NCBI RefSeq assembly: GCF_019670005.1 | Contig: NZ_AP019783.1 | Location: 4,242,150-4,306,149, forward strand | Source: Methylomagnum ishizawai | GTDB taxonomy: Bacteria; Pseudomonadota; Gammaproteobacteria; Methylococcales; Methylococcaceae | DNA: 64,000 nucleotides | Direction of reading: 5' to 3' | Shown: piece by piece, positions 8,510-18,070 of the stretch | Position numbering within the stretch: position 1 is the stretch's first letter | Layout: the number at the start of each line of letters is the position of its first letter | Made by a program: the position numbers and the translations under genes | The notes under the pieces: generated by a model | What the model was told of the DNA's origin: nothing | The model's database searches: none | Seen by the model: only the letters and a program-made list of their open reading frames with translations

Positions 8510-8860
8510 CTATTTCCCGATCACCTTCTCCAAATCCGCCTTGGCGTCGTTGGCCTGCTCGATGGCGGATTGGGTATTGTGGGAATGGGCGCTCTTCTCG
8601 GCGGCTTGCAGGTTTTCCAGCGCGTCGATGACCGCCTGGGCTTTTTCCTTGGGGATTTCCTTTTCCGCCACGGCGGCCTTGATTTCGCGGAGGGCGTTTT
8701 CCGTATGTTGGGCCACGGTGTCGGAATCCTGCGCGTCGGCGGCCGCTTCGGTATGCTCAAGGGCCGCGTCCATGTGTCCACCCGCCCAGGCCGGCTGGGT
8801 ACCCAACCCTATGGCGGCGGCGCAAAAGCTGGCGATGTATCGCGTTGTTCGGGTCCGCAT
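8510..8860 (-). CDS. smbP: SmbP-like small periplasmic metal-binding protein
   Basis: A 116-residue exported protein: signal peptide to about residue 26 (cleavage after QPAWA), then an Ala/Glu/Lys-rich helical bundle with regularly spaced histidines (GGHMDAALEHTEAA, VAQHTENAL, SAHSHNT). This pattern fits SmbP, the small copper-binding four-helix protein first described in ammonia oxidisers. The ATG at 8860 is chosen because GGAGAA lies 6 nt upstream; a longer frame to 8938 would place residues before the signal peptide. It probably buffers copper or other divalent metals in the periplasm. The family call rests on composition and helix pattern, not an alignment. Confidence 0.7.
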   Translation of the reverse strand: MRTRTTRYIASFCAAAIGLGTQPAWAGGHMDAALEHTEAAADAQDSDTVAQHTENALREIKAAVAEKEIPKEKAQAVIDALENLQAAEKSAHSHNTQSAIEQANDAKADLEKVIGK

Positions 8861-9181
8861 GGTGCTTCTCCATGGGCGAATGAAAAAACCCGCGTACCGG
8901 GGGCTTGGGCGGTGGCGATCCAGGACGCTCCGAACCAAGGCGGCGGGCGCTTGTCAATGGCTAGTCTAGCTCCCCGCGCACGGGCGTGTAACCCCGTTCC
9001 CAAATCCCCAGCCCATCCCGTGCTATGTTTTCTAGACCGTGGCTTCAAGCGATTCCGCTCCATCGCCAGTCCTTTCGGCCCCCTCACGCCCGGCCCGCAT
9101 CCCGCCACCCCCCGCGCATACCCGATATAATCAAGACGCAGCCAAAGCGCTGTCCCCCGGCCCCTACACGAAATACACATC
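8861..9181. other. Divergent spacer between SmbP-like and kinase genes
   Basis: A 321-nt divergent region without a supported gene. A perfect TATAAT hexamer lies at 9126-9131, 51 nt before the kinase ATG, but no convincing -35 element stands 16-18 nt upstream of it. Confidence 0.4.
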
Positions 9182-10780
9182 ATGCAGCACTTCACAGACA
9201 ATACGCCCCTCGTCAAAGGGCACCCTCCCCCCGGTCCCGAGGGCGGCGGGTCCGCACAGGCCATGCCGTTCGACGGGGAAACCCTCGGCCCGCAGATCAT
9301 CGCCCACCTCCAGGCCGGCGTGGCCGTCCTCGACCTTGGCCTGCGCTACCGGGTATGGAACCGCTATATGGAAACCCTGAGCGGCCTGCCCGCCAGCGCG
9401 GTGCTGGGCCGCCATCCGGGCGAGGTGTTCCCATGGATGCGCGACGCGGGCATCGTCGCCGGGCTGGAACGCTGCCTGGCCGGCCAATGGATCCGCCAAC
9501 CCGACACCCGGTTCGTTCCCATCGCCCAGGACCGGGAAACCTGGGTGGCGGGCTGGTCGGTGCCGCTGCGCGACGGACAGGGCCGGATCGCCGGCGTCCT
9601 GAACTGCGTCCAGGACGTGACCGAGCGCCGGCGGATCGAAACCCGCCTGAACGAGCAAGCCGGGCAATTGCACACCGCCGACCGCCGCAAGCATGAATTC
9701 CTGGCGATGCTGGCCCACGAACTCAGGAATCCGCTGGCCCCGATCCGCCACGCCGTCGATATCCTCAGGCGGACGGAGGCCGACCCGGCCCTGGCGGCGC
9801 GCTACCGGGAGGTGATCGGCCACCAAGTCGAGCATCTGGCGCGGCTGGTGGATGATTTGCTGGAGATGTCGCGGCTCGACCTGGGCAAGATCGGACTGCG
9901 CAAGGCGCGGGTGGCGGTGGCGGACATCGTGGCGCGGGCCATGGAAACCAGCGCCCCGCTGATCGAAGCCCGGCACCATACCCTGTCGGTGGAACTGCCC
10001 GCCGAACCGCTGTGGGTCGAGGGCGATCCCCTGCGCCTGGCCCAGGCGGTCGCGAACCTGCTGGACAACGCCGCCAGATACACCGACGCGGGCGGGCATC
10101 TCGGGCTGGGCGTCGAAGCCCTGGGCGACCAGGTTTCCATCCGGGTGCGCGATAGCGGGCGCGGCATCGACCCCACCCTCCTGCCGGAATTGTTCGAGCT
10201 GTTCTTCCAGGCCGGACGCGGCCTGGACCGCACCGAGGGCGGGCTGGGCCTGGGCCTGTCGCTGGCCCGGCGCTTGGTGGAAATGCATGGCGGCAAGCTG
10301 CGGGCTTTCAGCGCGGGTCCGGGCCGGGGCAGCGAATTCGTCATCAGCCTGCCCCGGCGGGCGGCCCCGGCGATCCCGTCCGGCGCGCCGCCCCGGCCCG
10401 AAGCAACGCCACGCCACCTGCGCCTGCTGGTGGTGGACGACAACCACGACGCGGCGGAAAGCCTGGCCTTGCTGCTACGGCTCGATGGACACGAAGTGCT
10501 GCTCGCCCACGACGGGGCGCAGGCCGTGCCCCTGGCCCTGGCCGAAAATCCCGAAGCCGTGCTGCTCGATATCGGCCTGCCCGGACTCGACGGCTACGAA
10601 GCCTGCCGACGGATGCGGGCGGGCGGGCTCAAGGACACGCTGATCGTCGCGGTCACCGGCTACGGCCAGGAAGAGGACCGCCGCCGTTCGCGGGAGGCGG
10701 GCTTCGACGCGCACTTGGTCAAGCCGGTCGACCAGGCGGCGATCCAACCCTTGCTCGCGGCCAGGGGAGCCGTGGGCTAG
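9182..10780 (+). CDS. Hybrid sensor histidine kinase / response regulator
   Basis: A 532-residue cytosolic hybrid kinase with no membrane segment. A PAS/PAC sensor spans about residues 32-150 (ending in VQDVTERR). The HisKA domain follows with FLAMLAHELRNP, phospho-accepting His179, then a HATPase with the N box (NLLDNAARYT), DSGRGI and GLGLGLS. A C-terminal receiver domain from about 412 has the acidic pair VVDDN and the phospho-acceptor Asp463 in LLDIGLPG, with KPVD near the end. No output domain is present, so it likely passes phosphate to a separate partner. The ligand of the PAS domain is unknown. It diverges from the SmbP-like gene, which does not by itself show a metal link. Confidence 0.92.
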   Translation: MQHFTDNTPLVKGHPPPGPEGGGSAQAMPFDGETLGPQIIAHLQAGVAVLDLGLRYRVWNRYMETLSGLPASAVLGRHPGEVFPWMRDAGIVAGLERCLAGQWIRQPDTRFVPIAQDRETWVAGWSVPLRDGQGRIAGVLNCVQDVTERRRIETRLNEQAGQLHTADRRKHEFLAMLAHELRNPLAPIRHAVDILRRTEADPALAARYREVIGHQVEHLARLVDDLLEMSRLDLGKIGLRKARVAVADIVARAMETSAPLIEARHHTLSVELPAEPLWVEGDPLRLAQAVANLLDNAARYTDAGGHLGLGVEALGDQVSIRVRDSGRGIDPTLLPELFELFFQAGRGLDRTEGGLGLGLSLARRLVEMHGGKLRAFSAGPGRGSEFVISLPRRAAPAIPSGAPPRPEATPRHLRLLVVDDNHDAAESLALLLRLDGHEVLLAHDGAQAVPLALAENPEAVLLDIGLPGLDGYEACRRMRAGGLKDTLIVAVTGYGQEEDRRRSREAGFDAHLVKPVDQAAIQPLLAARGAVG

Positions 10781-10868
10781 CCCGTTGCGCGACCGGGCGC
10801 GGGGCGGAACCCGGCTTGGTGTAAAATCGGGCCGCCCGCTTCCCGGCCCGCCATAGGACAAACCCCCC

Positions 10869-11177
10869 ATGCCGAAATCCGCCCTCCCCGCCCTGCTCGC
10901 GCTGTTCCTCGCCGCCTGTGCCGAGAATCCCCTGCGGGCGGATTCCTCCCCCGCCTTCCTGGCCGGCTATAACGATGGCTGCGCCACCGGCAGCGCCCGG
11001 CTCGACCCCAAAGCGCCGCCCCAAACCACCGTCCTGAACAAAAACCGCTACAACTCGGAACCCGATTACGCCAGCGGCTGGCAGAACGGCCTGCGCGAAT
11101 GCGACGGGACCCACCTGACGGACAATCCCAACAATCCCAACGAACAGGTCGATATTTTCGGGCAGGACTGGTACTAA
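10869..11177 (+). CDS. Small lipoprotein
   Basis: A 102-residue protein with a short hydrophobic leader and lipobox LFLAAC, predicting lipidation at Cys17. The mature part begins with a GYNDGCATG segment seen in small proteobacterial lipoproteins of unknown function and contains further paired cysteines. It is likely an outer-membrane lipoprotein. Its last codons overlap the convergent alcohol dehydrogenase stop by four bases (11174-11177), so no terminator can lie between the two. Function unknown. Confidence 0.75.
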   Translation: MPKSALPALLALFLAACAENPLRADSSPAFLAGYNDGCATGSARLDPKAPPQTTVLNKNRYNSEPDYASGWQNGLRECDGTHLTDNPNNPNEQVDIFGQDWY

Positions 11178-12229
11178 ACCGCCGCTTCCCGCCCCAGGCT
11201 GGCGATATCGATCACGAAGCGATAGCGCACATCGCTACGCAACATGCGCTCGTAGGCCGCGTTGATATCCTGAATATCGATCAGTTCGACATCCGCCGCC
11301 ACGCCCGTCCCGGCGCAGAAATCCAGCATTTCCTGGGTTTCGCGGATACCGCCGATCAAGGAACCGGCCAGGCGCTTGCGCTTCATGATCAAGGCCGGGG
11401 CGGCCAGCAGGGTCGGTTCGGGCACGCCGACCAGGACCATGGTGCCATCGCGGCGCAGGAGGTTGAGATAGGCGTTGTAATCGTGCGCCGCCGACACCGT
11501 GTCGAGGATGAAATCGAAGCGCCCGGCGTTCTGGACGAAGGCTTCCGGGTCGTGGGTCGCGACGAAAGCGTCGGCCCCCAGCCGCTCGGCATCGCCGCGC
11601 TTATCCGGCGAATGGCTCAAGACGGTCACATGCGCCCCCAGGGCCTTGCCGAATTTCACGCCCATATGGCCGAGGCCGCCCAGGCCCAGCACCGCCAGCC
11701 TGGACCCCGCCACCACCCCGAACCGCCGCAGCGGCGAATAGGTGGTGATCCCCGCGCACAGCAAGGGCGCGGCCCGCGCCAAGGGAATCCCGTCGGGGAT
11801 GCGCAGCACATAATCCTGGTCCACGGTGATGCGGGTGGAATAGCCGCCATAGGTCGGCTTACCGTCGCGCTCCTGGCCGTTATAGGTGAAGGCGATGCCG
11901 CCGTCGCAGAATTGCTCCTCGCCCGCCACACAGGCTTCGCAGACGCGGCAGGAATCGACGAAACAACCGACGCCGACGTTGTCGCCGACCCGCCATTCCT
12001 GGACCCCGGACCCGACGGCGGCGACCCGCCCGACGATCTCATGCCCCGGCACCATGGGGAAGACGGCCCCGCCCCATTCGTCGCGGGCCTGGTGGATATC
12101 AGAGTGGCAGACCCCGCAATAGAGGATATCGATCAAGACATCGCGCGGCCCCGGCTCGCGGCGCTCGATGGCGAACGGCGCCAAGGGGGCTTTGGCGTGG
12201 GCGGCGGCATAGGCGGGTGTTTTCAGCAT
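11174..12229 (-). CDS. Zinc-dependent NAD(P) alcohol dehydrogenase (YahK/CAD-like)
   Basis: A 351-residue medium-chain dehydrogenase. Catalytic zinc ligands are in CGVCHSD and the PGHE motif; the structural zinc site is the C-rich loop [17 protein letters not shown]. The coenzyme fold is marked by [18 protein letters not shown]. The overall pattern matches the cinnamyl-alcohol-dehydrogenase/YahK group, which reduces a broad range of aldehydes with NADPH. In this setting it may clear aldehydes, but no neighbour points to a specific pathway. Standard length; the ATG at 12229 gives the expected N-terminus. Confidence 0.93.
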   Translation of the reverse strand: MLKTPAYAAAHAKAPLAPFAIERREPGPRDVLIDILYCGVCHSDIHQARDEWGGAVFPMVPGHEIVGRVAAVGSGVQEWRVGDNVGVGCFVDSCRVCEACVAGEEQFCDGGIAFTYNGQERDGKPTYGGYSTRITVDQDYVLRIPDGIPLARAAPLLCAGITTYSPLRRFGVVAGSRLAVLGLGGLGHMGVKFGKALGAHVTVLSHSPDKRGDAERLGADAFVATHDPEAFVQNAGRFDFILDTVSAAHDYNAYLNLLRRDGTMVLVGVPEPTLLAAPALIMKRKRLAGSLIGGIRETQEMLDFCAGTGVAADVELIDIQDINAAYERMLRSDVRYRFVIDIASLGREAAV

Positions 12230-12298
12230 GATGGCGACCTCGACAGGTTGGAAAACTCAAGGACACGGACGGCGCGGCCCCAGGCCCGCGCCCCGGAC

Positions 12299-13453
12299 TC
12301 AAAACGCCAGCGCCAAGCCCAGCATCCCCAGCACCGAGGGCGTGAACCGCGTGGTGCCGCCGCTGGCCTGGCCGTAGACCGAAAGCCGCCGGTTCACCGT
12401 CCAGACGAACCCGCCGCCCACGGCGTTCTGGTGGAGCTGGCTGTTGCCGGTGCCGAACACGACCTGGGCATTGGGCAGGCGCGGCAGGGTCATGGCGTTG
12501 TAGAACCCATGCACGAACACGGCGAAATCCTTGTTGAACAAATCGCGCTGCAAGCCCCATTGGAAGCTGAATTCCCAATCGTTGTTGCCGGCGGCGTCCT
12601 GCACGCGGGTCGCGCCCAGGTTGTATTCCAGGTCGATCTCCCAGGGCAGGGATTGGTCGAAATTGAAGGTGAACGAAGGCTGGGTGCCGCCATTGAACTC
12701 GGCGCTGCCGAGCCACTGGGTCTGGATATAGGCTTCGAAACCGGCGGCGGGCAGGAAATAATCCTGCTTCTCCGTCCACATTTGGATTTTGGTATCGAAG
12801 GCGAGGGGCGAGAAACCCCAGCTGGACGCGGAACCCCCGATCCAACTCACGCCGTTGCCGAACAGGCGCAGTTCGATATCGTCGGTCGCGCCATAGCGCA
12901 GCAGGAACTCCGCGTTGTACTGGGCCGGGCTGAACTTGCCCGCCGAGCCATAGTAGGTGAAGGGCGAGAATTCCACATAGGCCCGCCCTTGCGGCAAGGT
13001 GAAGGCGCTGTTGGGGAAATTAGCGAGGTCCGGGCCGGGGTTGGCGATATCCGGCTCCGAGCGCCAGCGCTCGATGTTCTCGGGCAAACGGGCGCGGGAA
13101 CGGTTATAGCGCCCCTTGAAGAACTCCTCCTTGGCCTGGTCGGCGCGGCGGTCGGCATAGGCGTCGAACCGCCGGTAGCCATCGAAGCCGGCACGGGGAG
13201 TCGAACCATCCTTGGTTTTTTTCCAGAACAGGTGCCGCGCCAGGAACCGGCCATATTCGCGGAATTTCTCGTAGGGCAGGTTGGCCTGGGGCAAGGGCGG
13301 GAGGGCCGGTTGTGGAGCTTCCGCCGTTGGAGCGGGATTCGCGGCCTGGGGTTGCAAAGGAGCGCATCCCGGCAAGGCGGCCAACACGGACGCCAGCAGC
13401 GCCCAGCGCACGGGGGCGGCGACCGGAATGGCGGCGGGGGGCGGATGGCGCAT
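12299..13453 (-). CDS. Outer-membrane beta-barrel lipoprotein, unknown substrate
   Basis: A 384-residue exported protein. The N-terminus has a hydrophobic leader ending in a lipobox-like LAALPGC, then a Pro/Ala-rich linker and a charged helical segment. From about residue 130 the sequence alternates polar and aromatic residues typical of barrel strands (AYVEFSPFTYYG, WEIDLEYNLGAT, SVYGQASGGT) and ends LALAF with a terminal Phe, the usual Bam targeting signal. It resembles transporter-like barrels of the MetA-pathway (phenol degradation) family. It lies 27 nt after the next upstream gene on the same strand, probably in one transcript. Confidence 0.6.
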   Translation of the reverse strand: MRHPPPAAIPVAAPVRWALLASVLAALPGCAPLQPQAANPAPTAEAPQPALPPLPQANLPYEKFREYGRFLARHLFWKKTKDGSTPRAGFDGYRRFDAYADRRADQAKEEFFKGRYNRSRARLPENIERWRSEPDIANPGPDLANFPNSAFTLPQGRAYVEFSPFTYYGSAGKFSPAQYNAEFLLRYGATDDIELRLFGNGVSWIGGSASSWGFSPLAFDTKIQMWTEKQDYFLPAAGFEAYIQTQWLGSAEFNGGTQPSFTFNFDQSLPWEIDLEYNLGATRVQDAAGNNDWEFSFQWGLQRDLFNKDFAVFVHGFYNAMTLPRLPNAQVVFGTGNSQLHQNAVGGGFVWTVNRRLSVYGQASGGTTRFTPSVLGMLGLALAF

Positions 13454-13480
13454 GGCGGCGGCCTCGCGGGTGGGGTTGGG

Positions 13481-13954
13481 CTATTTGACCAGGGGTATTT
13501 CTTCCGCGATACCGGCCTCGACGGAAAAATAGATTTTGCTCTCGATCTGATAATAACGGGCCAGCTTCTTGGCCGGCAGGGCGCGCTCGAACTCCGGGTA
13601 ATATTGCTTCATCAGGTGGAAACGCTGCTCGGTCAGTTCGATACGGTCGCGCATGAACTTCTTCGCCTCGGCCTCGGACATATCGTCGTAATTCTCGCCG
13701 AACTCGGCGATGCTGGCCCGGCGGCGCTCGATCAAAACCCCCGTCGCCCGTTGGTAGCGTTCGTACAGCGGCCAGAACCGCGCCGCCTCGTCCGGGGTGA
13801 GCTGGAGATTGGCTTCGATCAGATCGCGGCGCTCCTGGTTGAAGCGGACGGCGGCCTGGGCCAATTCTGGATCGACCGCGCCTTCTTCCGCCCCGGTGGA
13901 CATGGCCAGGGCCAAGCAACCCGCGGTCAAGATAATACGCCCGGCATGTTTCAT
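13481..13954 (-). CDS. Periplasmic helical protein, Spy/CpxP-like LTP motif
   Basis: A 157-residue exported protein: signal peptide to about residue 22 (LALAMSTGAEE), then a long helical region. It contains LQLTPDEAARFWPLYERYQ, similar to the LTxxQ repeat region of Spy/CpxP-type periplasmic proteins, followed by ERRRASIAEF and a Tyr-rich end. The ATG at 13954 has GAGAGGG upstream and lies 13 nt after the mutM stop. Possibly a periplasmic chaperone or metal-stress protein; the function is not established by sequence. Confidence 0.6.
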   Translation of the reverse strand: MKHAGRIILTAGCLALAMSTGAEEGAVDPELAQAAVRFNQERRDLIEANLQLTPDEAARFWPLYERYQRATGVLIERRRASIAEFGENYDDMSEAEAKKFMRDRIELTEQRFHLMKQYYPEFERALPAKKLARYYQIESKIYFSVEAGIAEEIPLVK

Positions 13955-13967
13955 CGGCACTACCCTC

Positions 13968-14783
13968 TCAATGTTGGCAAGTGGGACACCAATAGGTCGC
14001 CCGCTGCCCCAGCCGTTCCAGCCGGACCGGGGTGGCGCAGGCCCGGCAGGGTTCGCCCGCCCGGCCATAGACCCGCAAGGTCTGTTGGAAATAACCGGGA
14101 TGGCCGGCCTCGTTGACGAAATCGCGCAAAGTCGTACCGCCCTGCGCTATCGAAGCCGCCAGCACCTCGCGGACGGTGGCGGCCAGCCGCTCATAATCCG
14201 CCAAGGATACCCGCCCGGCGGCGCGGGTGGGCAGGAGACCGGCCATGAACAAGGCTTCGTTGGCATAGATGTTCCCGACCCCGACCACCACATGGCTGTC
14301 CATCAGGAAAGCCTTGACCGCCGTATTGCGCCCTGCCGCCCGCCGGTGGAGGTAGGCCCCGCTGAAATCCGCCTCCAAGGGTTCCGGTCCCAGCGCGGCC
14401 AGCAAGGGATGGGCGTGGGGATCGGCCTCGGTCCACAACAGGCAACCGAAGCGGCGCGGATCGTGGAAGCGCAGGCACAGGCCGTTGCCGAGGACCAGAT
14501 CGAAATGATCGTGCTTGCGGGGCGGTAGGGCGGGATCGCAGACCCTGAGGCTGCCGGACATGCCAAGATGCAGGATCAAATACCCCGCCGCCGTGTCCAG
14601 CAGGAGGTATTTGCCGCGCCGCCTGACCGCCGCCACCGCCAAGCCGGGTAGCTTGTCCGGCAAATCCGGCGGGATCGGCCAGCGCAGCCGGGATTCCCTG
14701 ACCACCAGGGCCACGATGCCCTGCCCCAGCGCATGGGGTTCGATGCCGCGGCGGGTGGTTTCGACTTCGGGCAATTCGGGCAT
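13968..14783 (-). CDS. mutM: Formamidopyrimidine-DNA glycosylase
   Basis: A 271-residue bifunctional glycosylase/AP lyase that removes 8-oxoguanine. The catalytic N-terminal PELPEVET (Pro after the processed Met) is intact, with the conserved GRRGKY-like segment (RRRGKYLLL), the HLGMSG loop, NIYANEALF, and the C-terminal zinc finger C-x2-C-x16-C-x2-C ending CPTCQH. Length is normal. It is followed 13 nt later by the periplasmic helical gene and preceded 2 nt earlier by the DUF4340 gene stop, so it sits in a run of minus-strand genes. Confidence 0.97.
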   Translation of the reverse strand: MPELPEVETTRRGIEPHALGQGIVALVVRESRLRWPIPPDLPDKLPGLAVAAVRRRGKYLLLDTAAGYLILHLGMSGSLRVCDPALPPRKHDHFDLVLGNGLCLRFHDPRRFGCLLWTEADPHAHPLLAALGPEPLEADFSGAYLHRRAAGRNTAVKAFLMDSHVVVGVGNIYANEALFMAGLLPTRAAGRVSLADYERLAATVREVLAASIAQGGTTLRDFVNEAGHPGYFQQTLRVYGRAGEPCRACATPVRLERLGQRATYWCPTCQH

Positions 14784-14785
14784 GG

Positions 14786-15784
14786 CTATTCTTCGCCCGA
14801 TGAATCCGTGGAATCATCGTCGGCCTCGCCATGACCATGGCCTTCGGCCCCGCCATCGTCCTCGCCCGCCGCGCCTTCCTCGTCCATGTCGGGATAGCCG
14901 GGGTCGGACTCCTCGTCCCCGCCGCCCCCCTTGGCATCGGGCTGGCCCGCCACCGGGGCCGGTTTCGGCAGGTTCAGCAATTGGCGGGCGGTCTCGCCGG
15001 TCAGTTCGTATTGCAGGCCCAGGTCGGGCCGGGCCAGGACCGGATCGGGTTCGCGGCGGACAATGACGAACTCGACCGGATTGCCCTCCGCCAAGCCGAT
15101 CCGCACCGGATCGCCCTGGGCGGGTTGTTCCAGGCGGCGCACATCGATGGCCCGCGCCGTGGCCCAGAGGGTCGCCAGTTCCGGGAGGTCCGAGCGGTTG
15201 TTGGGCGCGGATTCCTTGGTCCATTTGCCGTCCGGCCCCAGCGCGGCCTTGAGTCCCGGCACCAGGATCTCGCGGACCTTGGCGTTCTCGGGCAGCAGTT
15301 TCTTATCCACGTAATCGGTGGCGGCGGCCTGCAAATGGTGGAAGAAATTATCGTTGACCAAGTGCAAAGTCTCGCCCACCCGCACATAGCGCCGCATATC
15401 GATGGGATCGGAACCGCCGAAAACCAGGGTGGTCCCGCCCAGGATCAAGCTGGCCTTGGGCTTGTCCAGTTCGAACTTCTGGAGTTCCTCCGGTTTGACG
15501 GGATAGGCCGCCTCGCTGTTGGACCGGGCGATATCGATGAGCTGGCGCACCCGGATTTCGTTGGCCGGGGCTTGGATGGGCGCGGTCAAACGCCAATGGC
15601 CGTCCTTCTTCTCGAAGACGATGGTTTCCTTGTTCTGGAGCGTGATCTTGTCCAGGGCGGCCTCGTCCACCGGGGCCAGCGCCTGGCTTTCCGCCGCTTC
15701 CTTGCCGGGTTCGAGGATCGCCAACACGCCCAGGATGGCGACGATCACCAACAACGCCAGGTTCAAGAACATTCTCGATTTCAT
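14786..15784 (-). CDS. DUF4340 protein, last gene of GldFG-type ABC operon
   Basis: A 332-residue membrane-anchored protein with one N-terminal transmembrane helix (LNLALLVIVAILGVLAIL). The beta-rich body follows the DUF4340 pattern (IDIARSNSEAAYPV, ASLILGGTTLVFGG, RYVRVGETLHLV). The C-terminus is a long acidic Asp/Glu/Gly tail with His residues (GHGHGEADDD). DUF4340 genes usually follow ABC_transp_aux genes, as here, where only one base separates them. The role is presumed to be in the periplasmic part of the exporter; unknown substrate. Confidence 0.8.
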   Translation of the reverse strand: MKSRMFLNLALLVIVAILGVLAILEPGKEAAESQALAPVDEAALDKITLQNKETIVFEKKDGHWRLTAPIQAPANEIRVRQLIDIARSNSEAAYPVKPEELQKFELDKPKASLILGGTTLVFGGSDPIDMRRYVRVGETLHLVNDNFFHHLQAAATDYVDKKLLPENAKVREILVPGLKAALGPDGKWTKESAPNNRSDLPELATLWATARAIDVRRLEQPAQGDPVRIGLAEGNPVEFVIVRREPDPVLARPDLGLQYELTGETARQLLNLPKPAPVAGQPDAKGGGGDEESDPGYPDMDEEGAAGEDDGGAEGHGHGEADDDSTDSSGEE

Positions 15785-15785
15785 G

Positions 15786-17327
15786 TCAGCGTCTCCGGCG
15801 CTTGAACCAGATGGTCGCCCCCGTCCCGATCAGGATCAGCGGCAGGATGAACAGGAAACCCACGGCGATGGCACCGGACGCGAGGGGGGCGAGGTCCAGT
15901 TTGCTATCGGGGGCGACCTTGGCCGGGATGTTGATGAGGCTATCGCTACGGCCCAGCCATTGCAGGATATTCAAACCCAAATCGAGGTTGCCGCCATTGC
16001 CCAGATAGGCATTGGACAGGAAATCGCCGTCGCCTACCACCACGATGCGCTGGTTGATGGGCGGCGCGGGCGGTTCCTTGGGGGTTTCGGCGGTTTTTTC
16101 AGCTTCCGGCTGGGCTTCGGGTTTGGCTTGGGTCTTGGGCGTGGATTTGGCCGGTTTTTCCGGGCCGGGTTTTTTGCCGGTGGACGGGGCCGGCGCTTCG
16201 ACCTTGGCCGGAGGTTCGGGCTGGGCCGGGGTTTCCGGCTTGGGCGGCGCGGGTGGCTGGACTTGCCGGGTCAGGGTATAGCCGATATCCAAGGGACCGG
16301 AACGCTCGCCCTTGGCCGGCTCGAACAACACCTTGCCCTTGACCTCGCCGGTTTCGGTCCAGGAACGCGGCAAGGTGCTGAGGAAGGCTTCCTTCTCGAA
16401 TTCGCCGTCTTCCTTGGCTTCGAGGGCGGTGGCGACGGGGAACACCGTCATTTCCTCGAAGCCCTGGGTGATGGGGTTGGGCGGATATTCGGCCACCAGG
16501 GCGAAGGTGGGATCGTCGATCCCCAAGACCTGGGTGGAGGCATCGACCACGACACCGGGCAGGAACGACACCCCCAGTTGCGCGGCCAACGCCTGCAAAC
16601 CGTGCTGCTCGCCGGGATCGACCAACCACAACAGATTGCCGCCTTTTTTGACATAGGCGTCGAGTTGCTTGAGTTCGCCGGGCAACAAATCGACACGGGG
16701 ACCGGCCAGCACCAACACATCGGTGTTGTCGGGAATATCCGGCGTGACCGCCAGATTCAGCAGGGACACCACCAAGCCCTTGCGCCGCAGTTCGTCGCCG
16801 AACTGACCCAGGTCGTGGTTGGCCTCGCCCTGGGGCGAGCGCTCGCCATGGCCTTCCAGGAACACCACATGGCGCTCCTCGGGCGTCGCCAAGCGTTGCA
16901 AGGCGTTGGTCAGGCTGGTTTCGGCGGGCTCCTGGATTTTCTCGGTGCGGCCCTGGTATTCGACGATCAACTCGCCATCCACGCTGATGCCGAGTGCTCG
17001 CACCTTGTCGGGCTGGGTGTCGGGGTTGACGAAATCCAGGTTCAAATCCGGCTTGAAGCGGCGGTAGCGCCCCACCTGGTCGGCGATGCGCTCGCGGAGT
17101 TGGGGATTCTCGCGGGCGTAGGCGGTCACCGTGACCGGGCCCGGCAGCAGGTCCAGCACCTTGCGGCTGCCTTCCGACAAGGTGTGGCGATGGCTGGCGG
17201 TCCAATCGAACTGGGCCGTATAGCGGGTGCTCAACCAGCCCACCAAGCCCACCACGGCCAGGAACAACAAGGTGAACAACAGGTTCTGTAGGCGCAGTTC
17301 GAGATGGGTTTTGCGGTTGATCTTCAT
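15786..17327 (-). CDS. GldG-like ABC transporter auxiliary protein
   Basis: A 513-residue protein with transmembrane helices at both ends (residues 13-35 and about 485-503). The large extracytoplasmic part matches the ABC_transp_aux/GldG family: TVTAYARENPQL, VVFLEGHGERSP, DVLVLAGPRVDLLPGE and WLVDPGEQ. A Pro/Glu/Lys-rich low-complexity segment lies near residues 355-410. GldG partners the permease GldF in Bacteroidota gliding; homologues in other phyla export unknown substrates. Its start overlaps the permease stop as ATGA, showing translational coupling. Confidence 0.82.
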   Translation of the reverse strand: MKINRKTHLELRLQNLLFTLLFLAVVGLVGWLSTRYTAQFDWTASHRHTLSEGSRKVLDLLPGPVTVTAYARENPQLRERIADQVGRYRRFKPDLNLDFVNPDTQPDKVRALGISVDGELIVEYQGRTEKIQEPAETSLTNALQRLATPEERHVVFLEGHGERSPQGEANHDLGQFGDELRRKGLVVSLLNLAVTPDIPDNTDVLVLAGPRVDLLPGELKQLDAYVKKGGNLLWLVDPGEQHGLQALAAQLGVSFLPGVVVDASTQVLGIDDPTFALVAEYPPNPITQGFEEMTVFPVATALEAKEDGEFEKEAFLSTLPRSWTETGEVKGKVLFEPAKGERSGPLDIGYTLTRQVQPPAPPKPETPAQPEPPAKVEAPAPSTGKKPGPEKPAKSTPKTQAKPEAQPEAEKTAETPKEPPAPPINQRIVVVGDGDFLSNAYLGNGGNLDLGLNILQWLGRSDSLINIPAKVAPDSKLDLAPLASGAIAVGFLFILPLILIGTGATIWFKRRRR

Positions 17328-18070
17328 TTTTGCAGGCGGTCGTTATCCAGGGTGTGGACGCTCAACACCAGGAAGGTGAGGATGAACAGCAGGAAATACA
17401 CGAGGTCGGTGGTCGAAACCAAGCCTTTCAACAAGGCTTCGTAATGGCGCAGCAGCGACAGATATTCCAACACCCCGCCCGCGCCGCGCTCGGTCCAATT
17501 GATGATCCACAGCAACAGCGATACGCCGAAGGTGACGACGCCGGCCACGGTCGGCTGGCTGGCGAGGGCCGAGATATACAGCCCCACCGCCGCCAAGGAC
17601 GCCAGCAATAACAACAAGGCCAGGACGCAAGCCGCCAGTTTGCCGGGGTCCAAGGTGCCGCCCAGGAACAAGGACAAAGGCATCAGCACCAGCAAACCCA
17701 CCACGCTGAACAACAATCCCAACACGCCCAGGTATTTGCCCAACACGATCTCGGTGATGGACACCGGCGCGGTGAACAGCAGGCTCAAGGTGCGGTTGCG
17801 GCGCTCCTCGCTGATGAGGCGCATGGTGAGGAGCGGGGTCACGAACAACAGGATCACCCCGGCGTTGCCGAACAAAGGCGCGACCACCAGGTCGGTGACA
17901 CCGGGCGCGTCGGGCATCCCGGCGATACGGGCCTGGAGGTCGAGGTAGTAATCCAATTGGACCAGGAACATGAAGGCCAGGATGATCTGGATCACGCCCA
18001 GGATCGACCAGGCCAGGGGCGATAGGAATAAGCTGCGGAACTCGCGCTCCGCGATGGTGAAGGCCATCAT
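17324..18070 (-). CDS. ABC-2 type permease (GldF-like)
   Basis: A 248-residue integral membrane protein with about six hydrophobic helices, including LAWSILGVIQIILAFMFLV and YFLLFILTFLVLSVH. The segment MRLISEERRNRTLSLLFTAPVS is the amphipathic interface helix region typical of ABC-2 permeases that contacts the ATPase. Stop and start codons overlap with the genes on both sides (ATGA at 17324 and 18067), so ATPase, permease and auxiliary protein are made together. Confidence 0.88.
   Translation of the reverse strand: MMAFTIAEREFRSLFLSPLAWSILGVIQIILAFMFLVQLDYYLDLQARIAGMPDAPGVTDLVVAPLFGNAGVILLFVTPLLTMRLISEERRNRTLSLLFTAPVSITEIVLGKYLGVLGLLFSVVGLLVLMPLSLFLGGTLDPGKLAACVLALLLLLASLAAVGLYISALASQPTVAGVVTFGVSLLLWIINWTERGAGGVLEYLSLLRHYEALLKGLVSTTDLVYFLLFILTFLVLSVHTLDNDRLQK

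Noticed and set aside
11099-14116. Very long open frame (about 1000 codons) on the plus strand
   Set aside because: It is antisense to the alcohol dehydrogenase, barrel protein, helical protein and mutM; the translation has the biased Gly/Arg/Gln composition of GC-rich shadow frames and no domain.
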